Positions 25,370 through 35,063 of a DNA stretch of 64,000 nt are shown here, piece after piece; the stretch's first letter is position 1, and every line of letters begins with the position of its first letter. The stretch lies in the NCBI RefSeq assembly GCF_010614725.1, contig NZ_JAAEHL010000001.1, positions 642,683 through 706,682 of the forward strand, written 5' to 3'. The notes beneath the pieces were generated by a model that saw only the letters and a list, made by a program, of their open reading frames with translations, had not been told where the DNA came from and ran no database searches. The DNA comes from Flavobacterium ajazii. GTDB lineage: Bacteria > Bacteroidota > Bacteroidia > Flavobacteriales > Flavobacteriaceae. The position numbers were made by a program, and so were the translations under genes.

Positions 25370-27811
25370 TCATTTCACATCGATATAATCCAGTACTATT
25401 CCCGTCTGATTTACAGCAATCGTAATAGTATGTTTTCCTTTATTTGCAATTGAAGCAGGCAGTTTTACAATAGCACTGTTACGTAGCACATTTTCTTTCC
25501 AGGTTTTGTCTCTGTCTTTTGTGTTAATTGAAAATAACTGAGACTTATTTCCGTCAATCTGAACTTCAATTTGATGATCAAAATTGTTTGCATGCGTTGG
25601 AAGCAAATGAATTTCTATTTCGTAATCTCCGGCTTTATCAACTTCAAATTCATAGGAAACTGAAGGTTTATCGTCAAAATAAGAATGTTTAAACGGAAAC
25701 AAGGTAACCGAATTATTGCTGTATCCTAAACCGTTTATTGTTTCCCATTTGTAGTTTTTTGCCGTTTTATTTGTGACAAAATTATTTGCATTGATTCTAA
25801 TAACTAACTGTGAATCTGTTTTTTCAGCAACCTCTTGTGAAATAGCAGGCACTTTTATCGAATCAAAAACCGGTAAATTTCTAGGATGCATTGACATCAT
25901 TTGGTTCCATTTTCCTTTACTTATTTTGTTATTGTAATAGGCTGTAAGTTCTTTGATTCTTTCATAAGCATTCGCTGATAAATTCATATAACTTTCTTTT
26001 TGTTTTAAATCGGTTGTCATAGCAGCGAGATTCCAGTATAAAAATTTATGGTTCATATAGGCTGCTGCCTGAATGGGATAAGCTACCAATTGAAAATAAG
26101 CATCTTCTCTTCCGTCAGGAACCGCTGGACCGGTATCTACACCAACAGCAGAACCCCATATATCTACTTCGTTGATTAAATTATCGTAGGCTTTTATTCT
26201 TTCCAGACATTCTTCTTCCGTAAAGTCAGAAAGCTTTATTGGTGTAGTTGGTTCAGTCTGACTCCATCCCATATATTCCGGCTTTCTAAGAAATGCCAAT
26301 CGGTAATACTCTTCAAATACAGGACCTAAATATTCTGCAATTAGAGGAGAAAACTCTCTGGTAAGCCAATCTTTTAAATATTGATTGATTCCATCGTGTT
26401 TTATACTGCCAATATTCCAAGCTAAATCAAGAAAAAGTTCTGTATCATATTCTGCTGGTTTTATGTCACCCACATTTACAATCCACATTTTTTTAGCACC
26501 GTTTTCATAGGCTTTGGTCATTTCGTACCAAATCAACCCCGGTTGCGTTGTACTCAGCCAAAGATAATCGTGTGGTCTTCCCCAATAACTGATGTGATAA
26601 TAAACACCGCTTCCTCCTACTCTTTTTTGCTCTTCTTCATTGCTAAGACGACGAATATAACCGTAATTATCATCAGGCCAGACAAGGGTAATATCGTCCG
26701 GAACTTTTAATCCATTATCGTATAATTCTAATACCTCTTTGTACGGAACAAATGCCTGCGGAATCTCTTTTAACGGTTTTTCAAAAGTATTCGAAAGCAT
26801 TTCACGCTGATTCAGAATGATTTTTTCGACCATACCGATAGATTCTTTCAAATCTTTGGCACCTTCCATTTTGCTATCGTGAACACCACGCATGCCCAAG
26901 GTCATAATGGTTTCATTTTGTGCCGATTTTAATTCATCCAATCGATCCTGCCAATATTTGTCAACCTGAGTTTTATTGGTGAAATAATTATAATCTCCGT
27001 GAATTTTGGTTTTCCATTCATCAACATTATTCCGAAGCATCGGTTCAGCATGTGAAGAACCAATAATCATGTGGTATTTCTGTGCCATTTCTTTATTCCC
27101 CGAAAGGGTAAAAAAACCTTTTGTAGACGGATGCATCGCCGGCCAGATCGTATTGGCTTTTAAGCGTAGTAACAACTGAAATATCTTTTCGTAGGTTTTG
27201 GGTCCAATGTTTCCAACTTCCGGTTCGAATGTTTTTTCTGCCCAGGGTTCTAATCCCCAGTCTTCATCATTTAGAAAAATCCCTCTGTATTGAACTGATG
27301 GCGATGAAATAATCCCTTTTTGAGGAAGCTTTAACGCTAGTTTTTCTTTTTTTATCGGATTGACATCTGCCCACCATTTCCATGGAGAAATCCCCAGACG
27401 TTCTGTAATTTCGAAAATGGCATAGACCGTTCCTCTTACATCACTTCCAACTACCCAAAGATTGTCCTTCTCTTTTTTTATGGAAAATTTCTCCCATTGA
27501 TTTGATAATTCCTTCTGATTTGATTTAGAATTAAACAGACCGGAAGAAACCTGTCCTATATAAATTCCTTTTTTCGAAATAGTTTGCGTTGAAACAATTT
27601 CGGGTCTTTTTCCGGTTATCTCTTTTACATCATCAGCTAATTCATTTACAGCCCATAAAACCAGTGGATCCGTGTTTTTATCAATACAAATTGAAACTGA
27701 CTGATTTGAATCTGCTATTAAAAAATCGACTAAATTTTTATCCTGGCTGTAGATGTTGACACTTAAAAAATTAAGGAACAACAGAAACCCTGCAAATATC
27801 TTTTTATTCAT
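25370..27811 (-). CDS. GH115 alpha-glucuronidase
   Basis: An 813-residue exported protein (signal peptide ending NIYSQD). It has the N-terminal domain and TIM-barrel signature of GH115 (FLNDEDWGLEPWA, LLRLKANTIWPAMHPSTKGF, IGSSHAEPMLRNN, WPDDNYGYIRRL, GGSGVYYHISYWGRPHDYLW). A C-terminal beta-sandwich (about 680-813) is also typical. GH115 removes alpha-linked glucuronic acid or 4-O-methylglucuronic acid from internal sugars of xylan or arabinogalactan. Together with the GH43_24/34-like gene in the same operon it hints at arabinogalactan-type side chains. A hairpin (27842-27881) separates it from the upstream GH28. Confidence 0.93.
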   Translation of the reverse strand: MNKKIFAGFLLFLNFLSVNIYSQDKNLVDFLIADSNQSVSICIDKNTDPLVLWAVNELADDVKEITGKRPEIVSTQTISKKGIYIGQVSSGLFNSKSNQKELSNQWEKFSIKKEKDNLWVVGSDVRGTVYAIFEITERLGISPWKWWADVNPIKKEKLALKLPQKGIISSPSVQYRGIFLNDEDWGLEPWAEKTFEPEVGNIGPKTYEKIFQLLLRLKANTIWPAMHPSTKGFFTLSGNKEMAQKYHMIIGSSHAEPMLRNNVDEWKTKIHGDYNYFTNKTQVDKYWQDRLDELKSAQNETIMTLGMRGVHDSKMEGAKDLKESIGMVEKIILNQREMLSNTFEKPLKEIPQAFVPYKEVLELYDNGLKVPDDITLVWPDDNYGYIRRLSNEEEQKRVGGSGVYYHISYWGRPHDYLWLSTTQPGLIWYEMTKAYENGAKKMWIVNVGDIKPAEYDTELFLDLAWNIGSIKHDGINQYLKDWLTREFSPLIAEYLGPVFEEYYRLAFLRKPEYMGWSQTEPTTPIKLSDFTEEECLERIKAYDNLINEVDIWGSAVGVDTGPAVPDGREDAYFQLVAYPIQAAAYMNHKFLYWNLAAMTTDLKQKESYMNLSANAYERIKELTAYYNNKISKGKWNQMMSMHPRNLPVFDSIKVPAISQEVAEKTDSQLVIRINANNFVTNKTAKNYKWETINGLGYSNNSVTLFPFKHSYFDDKPSVSYEFEVDKAGDYEIEIHLLPTHANNFDHQIEVQIDGNKSQLFSINTKDRDKTWKENVLRNSAIVKLPASIANKGKHTITIAVNQTGIVLDYIDVK

Positions 27812-27841
27812 ATTAAAATTTATTTTGCTATAAAAAACAAA

Positions 27842-27881
27842 AGTTCAAAGTTTACAACCCATTACGTCACAACTTTGAACT
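27842..27881. repeat. Intercistronic hairpin before GH115
   Basis: AGTTCAAAGTT (27842-27852) and AACTTTGAACT (27871-27881) are perfect 11-bp inverted arms around an 18-nt loop, between the GH28 and GH115 genes. No T run follows on the minus strand, so it may process or stabilise mRNA instead of ending it. Confidence 0.6.
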
Positions 27882-27908
27882 CCTGTTCCTTTATATTATT
27901 AGAAAAAA

Positions 27909-29237
27909 TTACTCAACTAACTGCTTGTTTATACGCACATTTTTTAAAGTAATTCCGTCTACAATACTTTTATCAATAGCCGGTTTTGTTGCTTCGATAT
28001 TCAGGTTTTCAAATGTAAAATTAGATATACGAACATTTGGATCTTTTTCTACATTAAAAAACGTATCCGATTTCATTTCGATATTTTTCAAAGTTACGTG
28101 ATCACCATAAGACAATGGAATATCAGGACGTCCTTTTAAGTCAAAAAATTGTTTCCAAGCCAAAACAACCAAACAGTTTTTTGCTGTTCCTTTAATGTCT
28201 TCAACCCTGATATACTCATATCTTTGAGGAGTATCTGGTCTCATTTTTAGCCATAACATTCTGGTTGCACCTTCAATTGTACAATTACGCATGATAACGT
28301 TTCTGTTGTGAATGGCTTCACTTCCGTTGGTTAAAGCCGAATGGCAAAATCCATATATACAATCTTCGATTATGATATTCGCATTTCCTCCGTTATTTTT
28401 ATCCTGATCTGCATAAGGACCTTTTCCGCCTTTTAAAGCTACAGCATCATCATTTACAGACATATAACAGCCTTTTATCAAAACATTGGTACAGATATCA
28501 ACATCGATAGCATCTGTACTTGGGGCTTTTACTTCTAAATGGGGAGAAAAAATATACACATCCAGCAATTTCACATTGTTGCATTTGTAAAAATGATTCG
28601 TCCAGAACCCTGAATTGATCAGTTTTACATCCTGAAATTGTACATTATTAGAGTTCCATACAAAAACCAGTCTTGGTCTTGAAACCTCTAAATTTGTACA
28701 TTTTGGATTGATTTTACGTCTCTCCCAAAAAGCTTCATAGTATTTATAACCGTTTCCGTTAATTGTTCCTTTTCCTGAAATAGAAAAATTATCTACTCCA
28801 TATGCATTTACCAAAGCCGGAAAATAATCCAGGTTCTGACCTTCCATCCTTGAAGGCATAATTGGATAATTGGCAATATCATCAGAACCTTTTAGAGTTC
28901 CTCCTTCAGCAACATATAAACTTGTTTTAGGTTTAAAAAACAAAGCGCCGCTCAGGAAAACTCCTTTTGGAATTACAATTACACCTCCACCGCTTTTGGC
29001 TGCTTTATCAATTACCTTTTGAATCGCAATGGTTTGGATTTTGGTACTATCTTTTGTAACTCCAAAATCTGTAATAGTATATTGTTTTCCTAAATCTTTC
29101 AATTGAAGTTTAGTGTAATCCTTAAACCATGGTGTAATGGTGCTTCCATCTGGAAAGGTGTCGTTTTTATAGTTTTGAGAAAATGCAGACTGGGAAATTC
29201 CCAAAATGCAGATTGCAAGTGTCAATAATCTTTTCAT
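27909..29237 (-). CDS. GH28 polygalacturonase/rhamnogalacturonan hydrolase
   Basis: A 442-residue exported right-handed beta-helix (signal peptide ending SAFSQN). GH28 catalytic groups: STDAIDVD (Asp242; usually NTD), NDDAVALKGG (Asp263, Asp264), FCHS with His299 in place of the usual GHG, and WLKMRPD where RIK normally lies. These changes are common in GH28 enzymes from rhamnogalacturonan loci. It hydrolyses alpha-linked galacturonate, probably exo-acting on oligosaccharides in the periplasm. It follows the GH43-like gene by 15 bp in the regulated operon. Confidence 0.92.
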   Translation of the reverse strand: MKRLLTLAICILGISQSAFSQNYKNDTFPDGSTITPWFKDYTKLQLKDLGKQYTITDFGVTKDSTKIQTIAIQKVIDKAAKSGGGVIVIPKGVFLSGALFFKPKTSLYVAEGGTLKGSDDIANYPIMPSRMEGQNLDYFPALVNAYGVDNFSISGKGTINGNGYKYYEAFWERRKINPKCTNLEVSRPRLVFVWNSNNVQFQDVKLINSGFWTNHFYKCNNVKLLDVYIFSPHLEVKAPSTDAIDVDICTNVLIKGCYMSVNDDAVALKGGKGPYADQDKNNGGNANIIIEDCIYGFCHSALTNGSEAIHNRNVIMRNCTIEGATRMLWLKMRPDTPQRYEYIRVEDIKGTAKNCLVVLAWKQFFDLKGRPDIPLSYGDHVTLKNIEMKSDTFFNVEKDPNVRISNFTFENLNIEATKPAIDKSIVDGITLKNVRINKQLVE

Positions 29238-29252
29238 TATCTTTTTTGGTTT

Positions 29253-30686
29253 TTAAATTTTATGAGGTTTTATTTTAATTTGGTTGATAGAAATATAATA
29301 TCCTGTACTTCCGTAATTTGCCTTTCTTTTATCTGACCAGTTTGGTCTTTCTCCGGTAACAGAAACGGTTAAATTATAATTGCCTTTTTTAAGCAGCGGA
29401 GATCTAAATACTTGAGTCAATGTCGAAAATTTGCTGTACATATCAACAAATGCCGATACAATTACCTTGCCTTTTTCATTGGTTAAAACCACTTCTGCAT
29501 AACCATTTTCGGAACCAACTGTACTATACAATGCAATTTGCTCACCGGCAAAACGAACTGTAAACGAAGCATCTTTTTCATCAGATCTGCTTTCAGATGC
29601 CGTTTCTTTCCAATTACCTTTATATTGGATTTGTGTATCAGTATTTTTAATAATTATATCATTATTATCAGCCACAGATGTAAGCCCTGTAATTGTATTG
29701 ATTTCCCAGGAATCCTTATACTCAGGAATCGAAATTGATGTTCCCGAAATTACAAGTGGCTGCCATACATAAGTTGCCGAAGAAGCCTGCTTAGGAAAGG
29801 ACCATCTGTCCCCCATAAACATATACGTTGTATCTTTTGTACCCTGAATTGGCAATACAAAAGTTGATTGTGAATTCCATGTCAGAGTACCTTCAGGAGC
29901 TATTAATCCCTGTGATTGCCACGGACCTTTCAGTGAGTTTGAGGTGTAATAATAATTGTCGTTTTTCTCCCAGCTTGTTAGATGTGAACCAATAAAATAA
30001 TATAGCCCGTCTTTTTTAAGCATAGTCGGAGATTCAAATCCGGAGGTGATATTTTCGTTTACTTTCTCCGTAACCGATTTAAAATCGTCATTCAGTTTAT
30101 AAATTTCACCTCCGTGAACCAAAATATAACCGGAACCATCAGTATCCTGAAAAGTCCCCATATCCCATTTTTTTATTGGTTTGCCCTGAAACAAAAGCGG
30201 ACCTTTAAACTGATACGGACCTTTGATTTTTTTAGAAACAGCATATCCTACAAACTGATCTTTGTACGTTAAAGTATCTGCATGCATGAACATGATAAAT
30301 TCTCCTGTTTTAGGACATTTCATCACTTTTGGTCTTTCACCTACTCGGTTCGTACCCAGTTTACCCGATTTTTGCTGAGGAAGTGCGATACTTTCAAATT
30401 TCCAGTTATACAAATCTTTGGAAGAATAACAATTAAATCCTGTAAAAGCATTACTCGCATCGGTATGAGCTTCACCAAAAAGATAAAATGTATCTTTCTC
30501 TTTAATAATATTGGCACCATGAGCACTTACAACATTTCCGTTTTGGTCGAACCAGGGGGTTCCGGAATAAATCGCATCCCTTTTTCCAGATTGCTGTCCT
30601 AATGAAATAACAGTGCTCATTAGTAAAATAGCACAAATGATTTCTCTGGTTAAGCCACTGAAAATAAAACGATTATTTCTGAACAT
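29253..30686 (-). CDS. GH43 (subfamily 24/34-like) glycosidase with C-terminal sandwich
   Basis: From the chosen ATG the protein has 477 residues, with signal peptide MFRNNRF...ISLGQQ. The in-frame ATG at 30737 lies upstream of the -7 box and inside the regulatory site, so it cannot be used. The propeller (about 25-310) begins GTPWFDQNGNVVSAHGANI, has FQDTDGSGYILVHGG, GFESPTMLKKDGLYY and LTWNSQSTFVLP. This pattern is typical of GH43_24/GH43_34 enzymes acting on galactans (exo-beta-1,3-galactanase or related). Residues 340-477 form a beta-sandwich, probably carbohydrate-binding. It is first gene of the GH43-GH28-GH115-sulfatase operon. Confidence 0.85.
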   Translation of the reverse strand: MFRNNRFIFSGLTREIICAILLMSTVISLGQQSGKRDAIYSGTPWFDQNGNVVSAHGANIIKEKDTFYLFGEAHTDASNAFTGFNCYSSKDLYNWKFESIALPQQKSGKLGTNRVGERPKVMKCPKTGEFIMFMHADTLTYKDQFVGYAVSKKIKGPYQFKGPLLFQGKPIKKWDMGTFQDTDGSGYILVHGGEIYKLNDDFKSVTEKVNENITSGFESPTMLKKDGLYYFIGSHLTSWEKNDNYYYTSNSLKGPWQSQGLIAPEGTLTWNSQSTFVLPIQGTKDTTYMFMGDRWSFPKQASSATYVWQPLVISGTSISIPEYKDSWEINTITGLTSVADNNDIIIKNTDTQIQYKGNWKETASESRSDEKDASFTVRFAGEQIALYSTVGSENGYAEVVLTNEKGKVIVSAFVDMYSKFSTLTQVFRSPLLKKGNYNLTVSVTGERPNWSDKRKANYGSTGYYISINQIKIKPHKI

Positions 30687-30712
30687 TTTTTTATATAAAA
30701 TTACAGTAAAAC

Positions 30713-30757
30713 CAAATTTAGTTTTTCCATAAGTCATCAGTATCCTGTTCTATACTG
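30713..30757 (-). promoter_or_regulatory. Regulon operator and promoter of the GH43-GH28-GH115-sulfatase operon
   Basis: Toward the gene: CAGTATAGAACAGGAT (30757-30742), 21 bp, then the perfect -7 box TAAATTTG (30720-30713). This places transcription start near 30706 and fixes the ATG at 30686. Confidence 0.85.
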
Positions 30758-30775
30758 CATTTCTTTTTAAATCAC

Positions 30776-32116
30776 TTATTTACGTTTCAGCCATTCTTTC
30801 GGAACATTGACAATACAGATATTCATCGTGCGATTATCCTCGGAGAGCATCGCTGACTGAATTTGGATTTTTGTTCCGTCCCTGTTAAAAGTTGGATGAA
30901 TATGATCAGCAGCTGTTTGTTTATGTCCTGTAGTAAGCATTATCATTTCGTTTGTCTTTCGGTCAATCAAATACAAACTTCTTGAAAAGTCGTCACCAAC
31001 TGCCCATCTTCCATCAGCAGAGCCATGCACATGCCATAATCCACTGCCGCTTTTGGTTTGTCCGGCGATAATCATTTCACGGGTTCTCAGATTTACAATT
31101 GCTAAACCTGTTGGTTTTTCACGGGTTCCTGTATTTCCCCAATTACTTTCCTGCCCTGGGTTTTCAGGATTTCTGATTTCTCCGTTTTTCGCAGTTTCAA
31201 CTGGTATTTCTTTTTGAATATCAATTTTTCGATGCCCCATAATTGCCATCGCCACTTCATCTTTAGAAATTACGGCTTCATGCGTTACCCATTCATAATC
31301 AGATTCGGGATACAATGGGCGCAAACCTGTTCCGTCTGCCATAACAGTCCATGTTCGTTGAGGTGACTTCCCTCCTGTTTCCCAACAGAAAACAAGCTCT
31401 CCGGGATTCCATATATTAGACTGGATATGTCCCACCTGAAATGGCACCGAAACAACATGTTTAAATTCACCCGTTCTTAAATTCAGACTGCCAATTCCGC
31501 CCGGTCCTGCTCCCATATTTCTGGGACCAATACTTTTTTCAATTTTAACATTCGGATCTAAATATCTGGCAGCTTCTTCTTTGCCGATTCTAAAATAAAT
31601 TCGTTCCTCATCAGCATCCAGAGCCATATCGCCCGAAGCACCCATTTCGGGATTTGTTATTCCGCAAATTCGTTCGTAAGCTGAAACGGGTTTCATTTTT
31701 CCGGCCTGACTGTCTTCAAAAACAGCTTCCAGATTCACTTCCATAATCTGCATTTTATCTCCTTCTCCCTGGCGCATAAAATACAGTTTCATCGATTTTT
31801 GAGCCATGCAAAGCGTTCCTGTATAACCACCCTCTGTTACCTGAACCATTACTCCTGATTTTTCGTTGACTGCAACAACTTCTCCATTTGCTCTTTTCGT
31901 CCTGAAGATTAGCCATTCTCCATCTGCTGTCCACTGAGGATGCGTAGGATACGTTTTAGAATCTCCGGCAGATTTTGTAGTTAAAAAAATCAGTTCCTGA
32001 CCCGTGACAGGATCCTTAATTATCTTTTTTTCTGATGGAAACCTGGTACCAATCTGGCTAAAAGCTGTTAGGGTAACGAATAAGGAAAATATATGTATTG
32101 CTGATTTTAATTTCAT
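30776..32116 (-). CDS. Oligogalacturonate lyase-like, PL22
   Basis: A 446-residue propeller protein with an N-terminal signal peptide (TAFSQIG). The PL22-like pattern is visible: THPQWTADGEWLIFR, QSNIWNPGELVFCWETGG, THEAVIS, and HVHGSADGRWAVGDD, with several His that could hold a divalent metal. PL22 enzymes cleave short (unsaturated) galacturonides. Cytoplasmic PL22 forms exist, but this one is exported, suggesting a periplasmic role. A TolB-like non-catalytic propeller cannot be excluded. It is the last gene of the eight-gene run that starts at the operator at 40.2 kb; a 256-bp spacer with repeats separates it from GH105. Confidence 0.75.
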   Translation of the reverse strand: MKLKSAIHIFSLFVTLTAFSQIGTRFPSEKKIIKDPVTGQELIFLTTKSAGDSKTYPTHPQWTADGEWLIFRTKRANGEVVAVNEKSGVMVQVTEGGYTGTLCMAQKSMKLYFMRQGEGDKMQIMEVNLEAVFEDSQAGKMKPVSAYERICGITNPEMGASGDMALDADEERIYFRIGKEEAARYLDPNVKIEKSIGPRNMGAGPGGIGSLNLRTGEFKHVVSVPFQVGHIQSNIWNPGELVFCWETGGKSPQRTWTVMADGTGLRPLYPESDYEWVTHEAVISKDEVAMAIMGHRKIDIQKEIPVETAKNGEIRNPENPGQESNWGNTGTREKPTGLAIVNLRTREMIIAGQTKSGSGLWHVHGSADGRWAVGDDFSRSLYLIDRKTNEMIMLTTGHKQTAADHIHPTFNRDGTKIQIQSAMLSEDNRTMNICIVNVPKEWLKRK

Positions 32117-32181
32117 CTTGGTTTCAATTTTAGGAATTGACAGGTCAGTATAAAAATTTCTTTTAGTACTGCCTCAATTAA

Positions 32182-32283
32182 TCTCGCAAAGGCGCAAAGA
32201 CACAGAGTTTTTATTTGAAGTATTATAATTTGGCTAAAGCCGATAATTCATAAAAATTTTTAACCTCCAGCCTTAGCTGGAGG
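32182..32283. repeat. CGCAAAG repeat and CCTCCAGC hairpin in the GH105-PL22 spacer
   Basis: 32182-32207 contains CTCGCAAAGGCGCAAAGAC followed by ACAGAG, a common flavobacterial dispersed element. It is followed by GGCTAAAGCC and by an 8-bp GC-rich hairpin, CCTCCAGC (32264-32271) with GCTGGAGG (32276-32283), 4-nt loop. Both phrases belong to repeat families that recur in related genomes (from memory). They may lower readthrough into PL22. Confidence 0.6.
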
Positions 32284-32372
32284 CAATTCAATCTTAACAA
32301 AGCTTTTGTTTTTAACTTTCGAAAAAATATTTTAATCTTAATTATGACTAAAAATTTAAAGACTTAACCTCT

Positions 32373-33725
32373 CTATTTGTGCAGATTGTTTTTACCTTCA
32401 ACTTTTAATTGTATAGCGCTATCGTTTATCTGAAACTGAGTATCTTTTAGCAACAAAATCACTTCGGCTCCTGCCAATAAAACAGGGCCATAACCATGAG
32501 CAGCAAAAACATTTATCGGACGATAATAGTAAAACGCAGGATCAAAACCCATTCCTGTTCCTACACAGGTTCCTTCTACCTGACCCTTATCGTTTACTTT
32601 TGAGGCAACTGCATTCCAACCCAATAAAACGGCTGGCCCATATGTCATTTTATCAACATAACCACGATTAATCGCTCTGGCGATTGAATACGTATAGATA
32701 GCAGTGGCAGAAGTTTCTAAATATGAATCGTTTCTGTCTAATAACTGATGCCAAAAACCGGTTCCGTGCTGATATTGTACTAATCCTGCAATGTGCTTTT
32801 GTAATTGTGATAACACTTGTGGATATCCCGGATGACTTTTAGGTAAAACTTCAAGTAATTCAACCATAGTCATTACAGCCCAGCCATTTGCCCTTGCCCA
32901 GTGAAACTGTGGATGTACTTCCATAGACTCAACCCAGCCGTGCATGTAAATTCCTTTCTGCTCATTAAACATTCTTTTAGAAAACTGATTTACCTGTTTT
33001 ACGGCATCATCAAAATATTTTGAATCACCCGTATAAGCTCCCATTTGCGCTAAAGCCGGTACACTCATAAACATATCATCAAGCCAGAGTGTATTGTCCT
33101 GAGGTCTGTTTCTGGCTAAAGTTCCGTCTTTTAACCTAAACTGCTCACTGCTGATGAAGTGGATATAATTATTAACCAAAGGATCGATGTTGGTTTTTAA
33201 ACCGTCTTTTTTGGCTTTAATGAAGGCAGCACAAAGCGCTCCTGCAAAATCCAGCGCTTCCGGATGAAGCGTTTTGAGCATGTCTTTATCCTTGATGTTT
33301 TTTTCCTGAATATTTGCTGCAACATCAGCGATTAATTGTATTCTTTTATTTGAATAATCGGCAAAGTATTTTTCTCCTGTAGCCTTAGAAGCCAAAAGCA
33401 TTCCTGCATAGGTAACGCCCCATTCGTAACTGGTTAGTCTAAAAGCTCCTGGTTCGAAAATAATGTCTTCTTTATTTTTTTTATAATCAGTAATTTCTGC
33501 TTTTGTTACTGCACTTACAATTTTTGAAGCCGAATTTTTATCTAAAAAATTATAAACTCTGTCCAAAACCACTTTTATATCTTCTTTTTGCGGAATAACA
33601 TAAGGCGTTGGATAATCCGGTTGCATTAAATGTAATGGTGCCGTAGCATCATTCTTCTGGGCATTTGCAAAACTGCAGGCTCCAAAAACTAATAAGGTGA
33701 TAATCTTAGTTGGTTTATAGTTCAT
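32373..33725 (-). CDS. GH105 unsaturated rhamnogalacturonyl hydrolase
   Basis: A 450-residue exported (alpha/alpha)6 enzyme (signal peptide ending SFANAQ). GH105 marks: EWGVTYAGMLLA, LWLDDMFMSVPALAQMG with the catalytic Asp near 216-217, HWARANGWAVM and GTGFWHQLLD. It removes the unsaturated galacturonate left by pectin lyases by hydrating its double bond. It is followed by PL22 and preceded by DUF4861 (30 bp gap), a common pairing in Bacteroidota pectin loci. It differs considerably from the second GH105 at 59.7 kb, so the two probably prefer different products. Confidence 0.92.
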   Translation of the reverse strand: MNYKPTKIITLLVFGACSFANAQKNDATAPLHLMQPDYPTPYVIPQKEDIKVVLDRVYNFLDKNSASKIVSAVTKAEITDYKKNKEDIIFEPGAFRLTSYEWGVTYAGMLLASKATGEKYFADYSNKRIQLIADVAANIQEKNIKDKDMLKTLHPEALDFAGALCAAFIKAKKDGLKTNIDPLVNNYIHFISSEQFRLKDGTLARNRPQDNTLWLDDMFMSVPALAQMGAYTGDSKYFDDAVKQVNQFSKRMFNEQKGIYMHGWVESMEVHPQFHWARANGWAVMTMVELLEVLPKSHPGYPQVLSQLQKHIAGLVQYQHGTGFWHQLLDRNDSYLETSATAIYTYSIARAINRGYVDKMTYGPAVLLGWNAVASKVNDKGQVEGTCVGTGMGFDPAFYYYRPINVFAAHGYGPVLLAGAEVILLLKDTQFQINDSAIQLKVEGKNNLHK

Positions 33726-33755
33726 GGTTAGATGTTTTTTAGTTAGTAAAATTTA

Positions 33756-35039
33756 TTATTTCTTTATTTCAACGGTTATTCTGGCAGAAAGTTGTTTTGC
33801 CAGAGTGGTTACATAATTGCTGAAATAAACGGAATCTTTAAAGTTTTCATCAGCACTCAGTTCCCATCCTGCGATTGGGTAATAACTAATTGGCTGATTG
33901 TTTTTTGTATCCACTTTTATCAAATAGGAATTGGTCAATTTACCTGTCTTTGGAGCTTCAGTATATCCTTTATAATTCGCCTTCGGAATAATAACAGCTG
34001 TTCCTAAAATCCATTGACGCTCATAAGTCAGTTTATCATGCTGAATAAAACAAACATAATCTCCGGAATCAATTACCTGCAGCGGATTTTGATTATTGAT
34101 ATTCGAGAGCGCAATAACCAACGTTTCATTGCCTTTCAATCCGTTTAAGGAAACAGTGTTTTTATAGCCATACATTCCCGGCCAGATTGACGCGGTTTCC
34201 TGTACCTGATATTTATTTCCTGAAGCCTGCCAATTTTGATATTTATAACTCAAAACAGAATTTACCGGACCTTCACTTACAATTTTGAAAGTCGTTTTTT
34301 CAACGTTATTTATAGTATCATTGATTAGAATACCAAGTCTGTTGATTTCATCCCCCACAAGCAATCCGTAACCACCTAATCCGGCTGAAGTTCCTACAGG
34401 AAAAATATCCCTTCCCCAGTCGTGCATCTGATGGTAATTATCTTCTACGGCTCCTGTGCTACTGATACCAACATTTTCAGGTGTAATTCCGGGAGTCTTT
34501 TTTCCGAAAACATCTTTACAATTTCTTCCGTCCAGATAATGTCTGAAACCCACTTTATCATTTTCCCAGGTTGGGCCGTCAGTCTGGTATTTTTGAAAAC
34601 CTAATTTTTTATACACCTGATTCGCTAATAAAACTTCTTCAGTTGCCGGCTGCACAGGTAAATTTTCAGCTTCTCTCTTTCCGAATCTTGCACTGGTTTT
34701 TACTATATATTTAGGAATTGTATCGGACCATTTCAGTTCAATAATTTTCTTTTCTTTTGGAGAAAAATCAGCTACAAAAAACAACTCATCCCATTTTCCG
34801 TCACCATTCAGATCGTTTATCTGAGCCGGAATGGTATCTGAATTTTGCAATACTATCGGAAAAGATTTTTCGGTTCCCTTTACTTTTAACGTGCTTCTTT
34901 TTATTGAAACTGCTTTTTGAGGCAATTCCAAATCCGAATTATTAGTTAAAACAATTTTAGCTGATTGTGATTTTTGCGCTTTACAACTTAAAAAAATCAT
35001 AGCCGATAAAGCTATTGAAAGACTGAGTTTCGATTTCAT
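33756..35039 (-). CDS. DUF4861 lipoprotein
   Basis: A 427-residue lipoprotein (lipobox IFLSC, Cys19). The mature part matches the DUF4861 pattern: an N-terminal sandwich with QINDLNGDGKWDELFFVADF, then GPTWENDKVGFRHYLDGRNC, YHQMHDWGRDIFPVG and LGGYGLLVGDEI. DUF4861 genes regularly sit beside GH105/GH88, suggesting a role on unsaturated uronides or their neighbours, but no catalytic mechanism is established to my knowledge. Conserved Asp, His and Arg in the central segment (HYLDGR, HQMHDWGRD) would fit a binding or catalytic site. It is part of the long operon. Confidence 0.8.
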   Translation of the reverse strand: MKSKLSLSIALSAMIFLSCKAQKSQSAKIVLTNNSDLELPQKAVSIKRSTLKVKGTEKSFPIVLQNSDTIPAQINDLNGDGKWDELFFVADFSPKEKKIIELKWSDTIPKYIVKTSARFGKREAENLPVQPATEEVLLANQVYKKLGFQKYQTDGPTWENDKVGFRHYLDGRNCKDVFGKKTPGITPENVGISSTGAVEDNYHQMHDWGRDIFPVGTSAGLGGYGLLVGDEINRLGILINDTINNVEKTTFKIVSEGPVNSVLSYKYQNWQASGNKYQVQETASIWPGMYGYKNTVSLNGLKGNETLVIALSNINNQNPLQVIDSGDYVCFIQHDKLTYERQWILGTAVIIPKANYKGYTEAPKTGKLTNSYLIKVDTKNNQPISYYPIAGWELSADENFKDSVYFSNYVTTLAKQLSARITVEIKK

Positions 35040-35063
35040 TATTCTTGTTTTTATTTTACTAAC

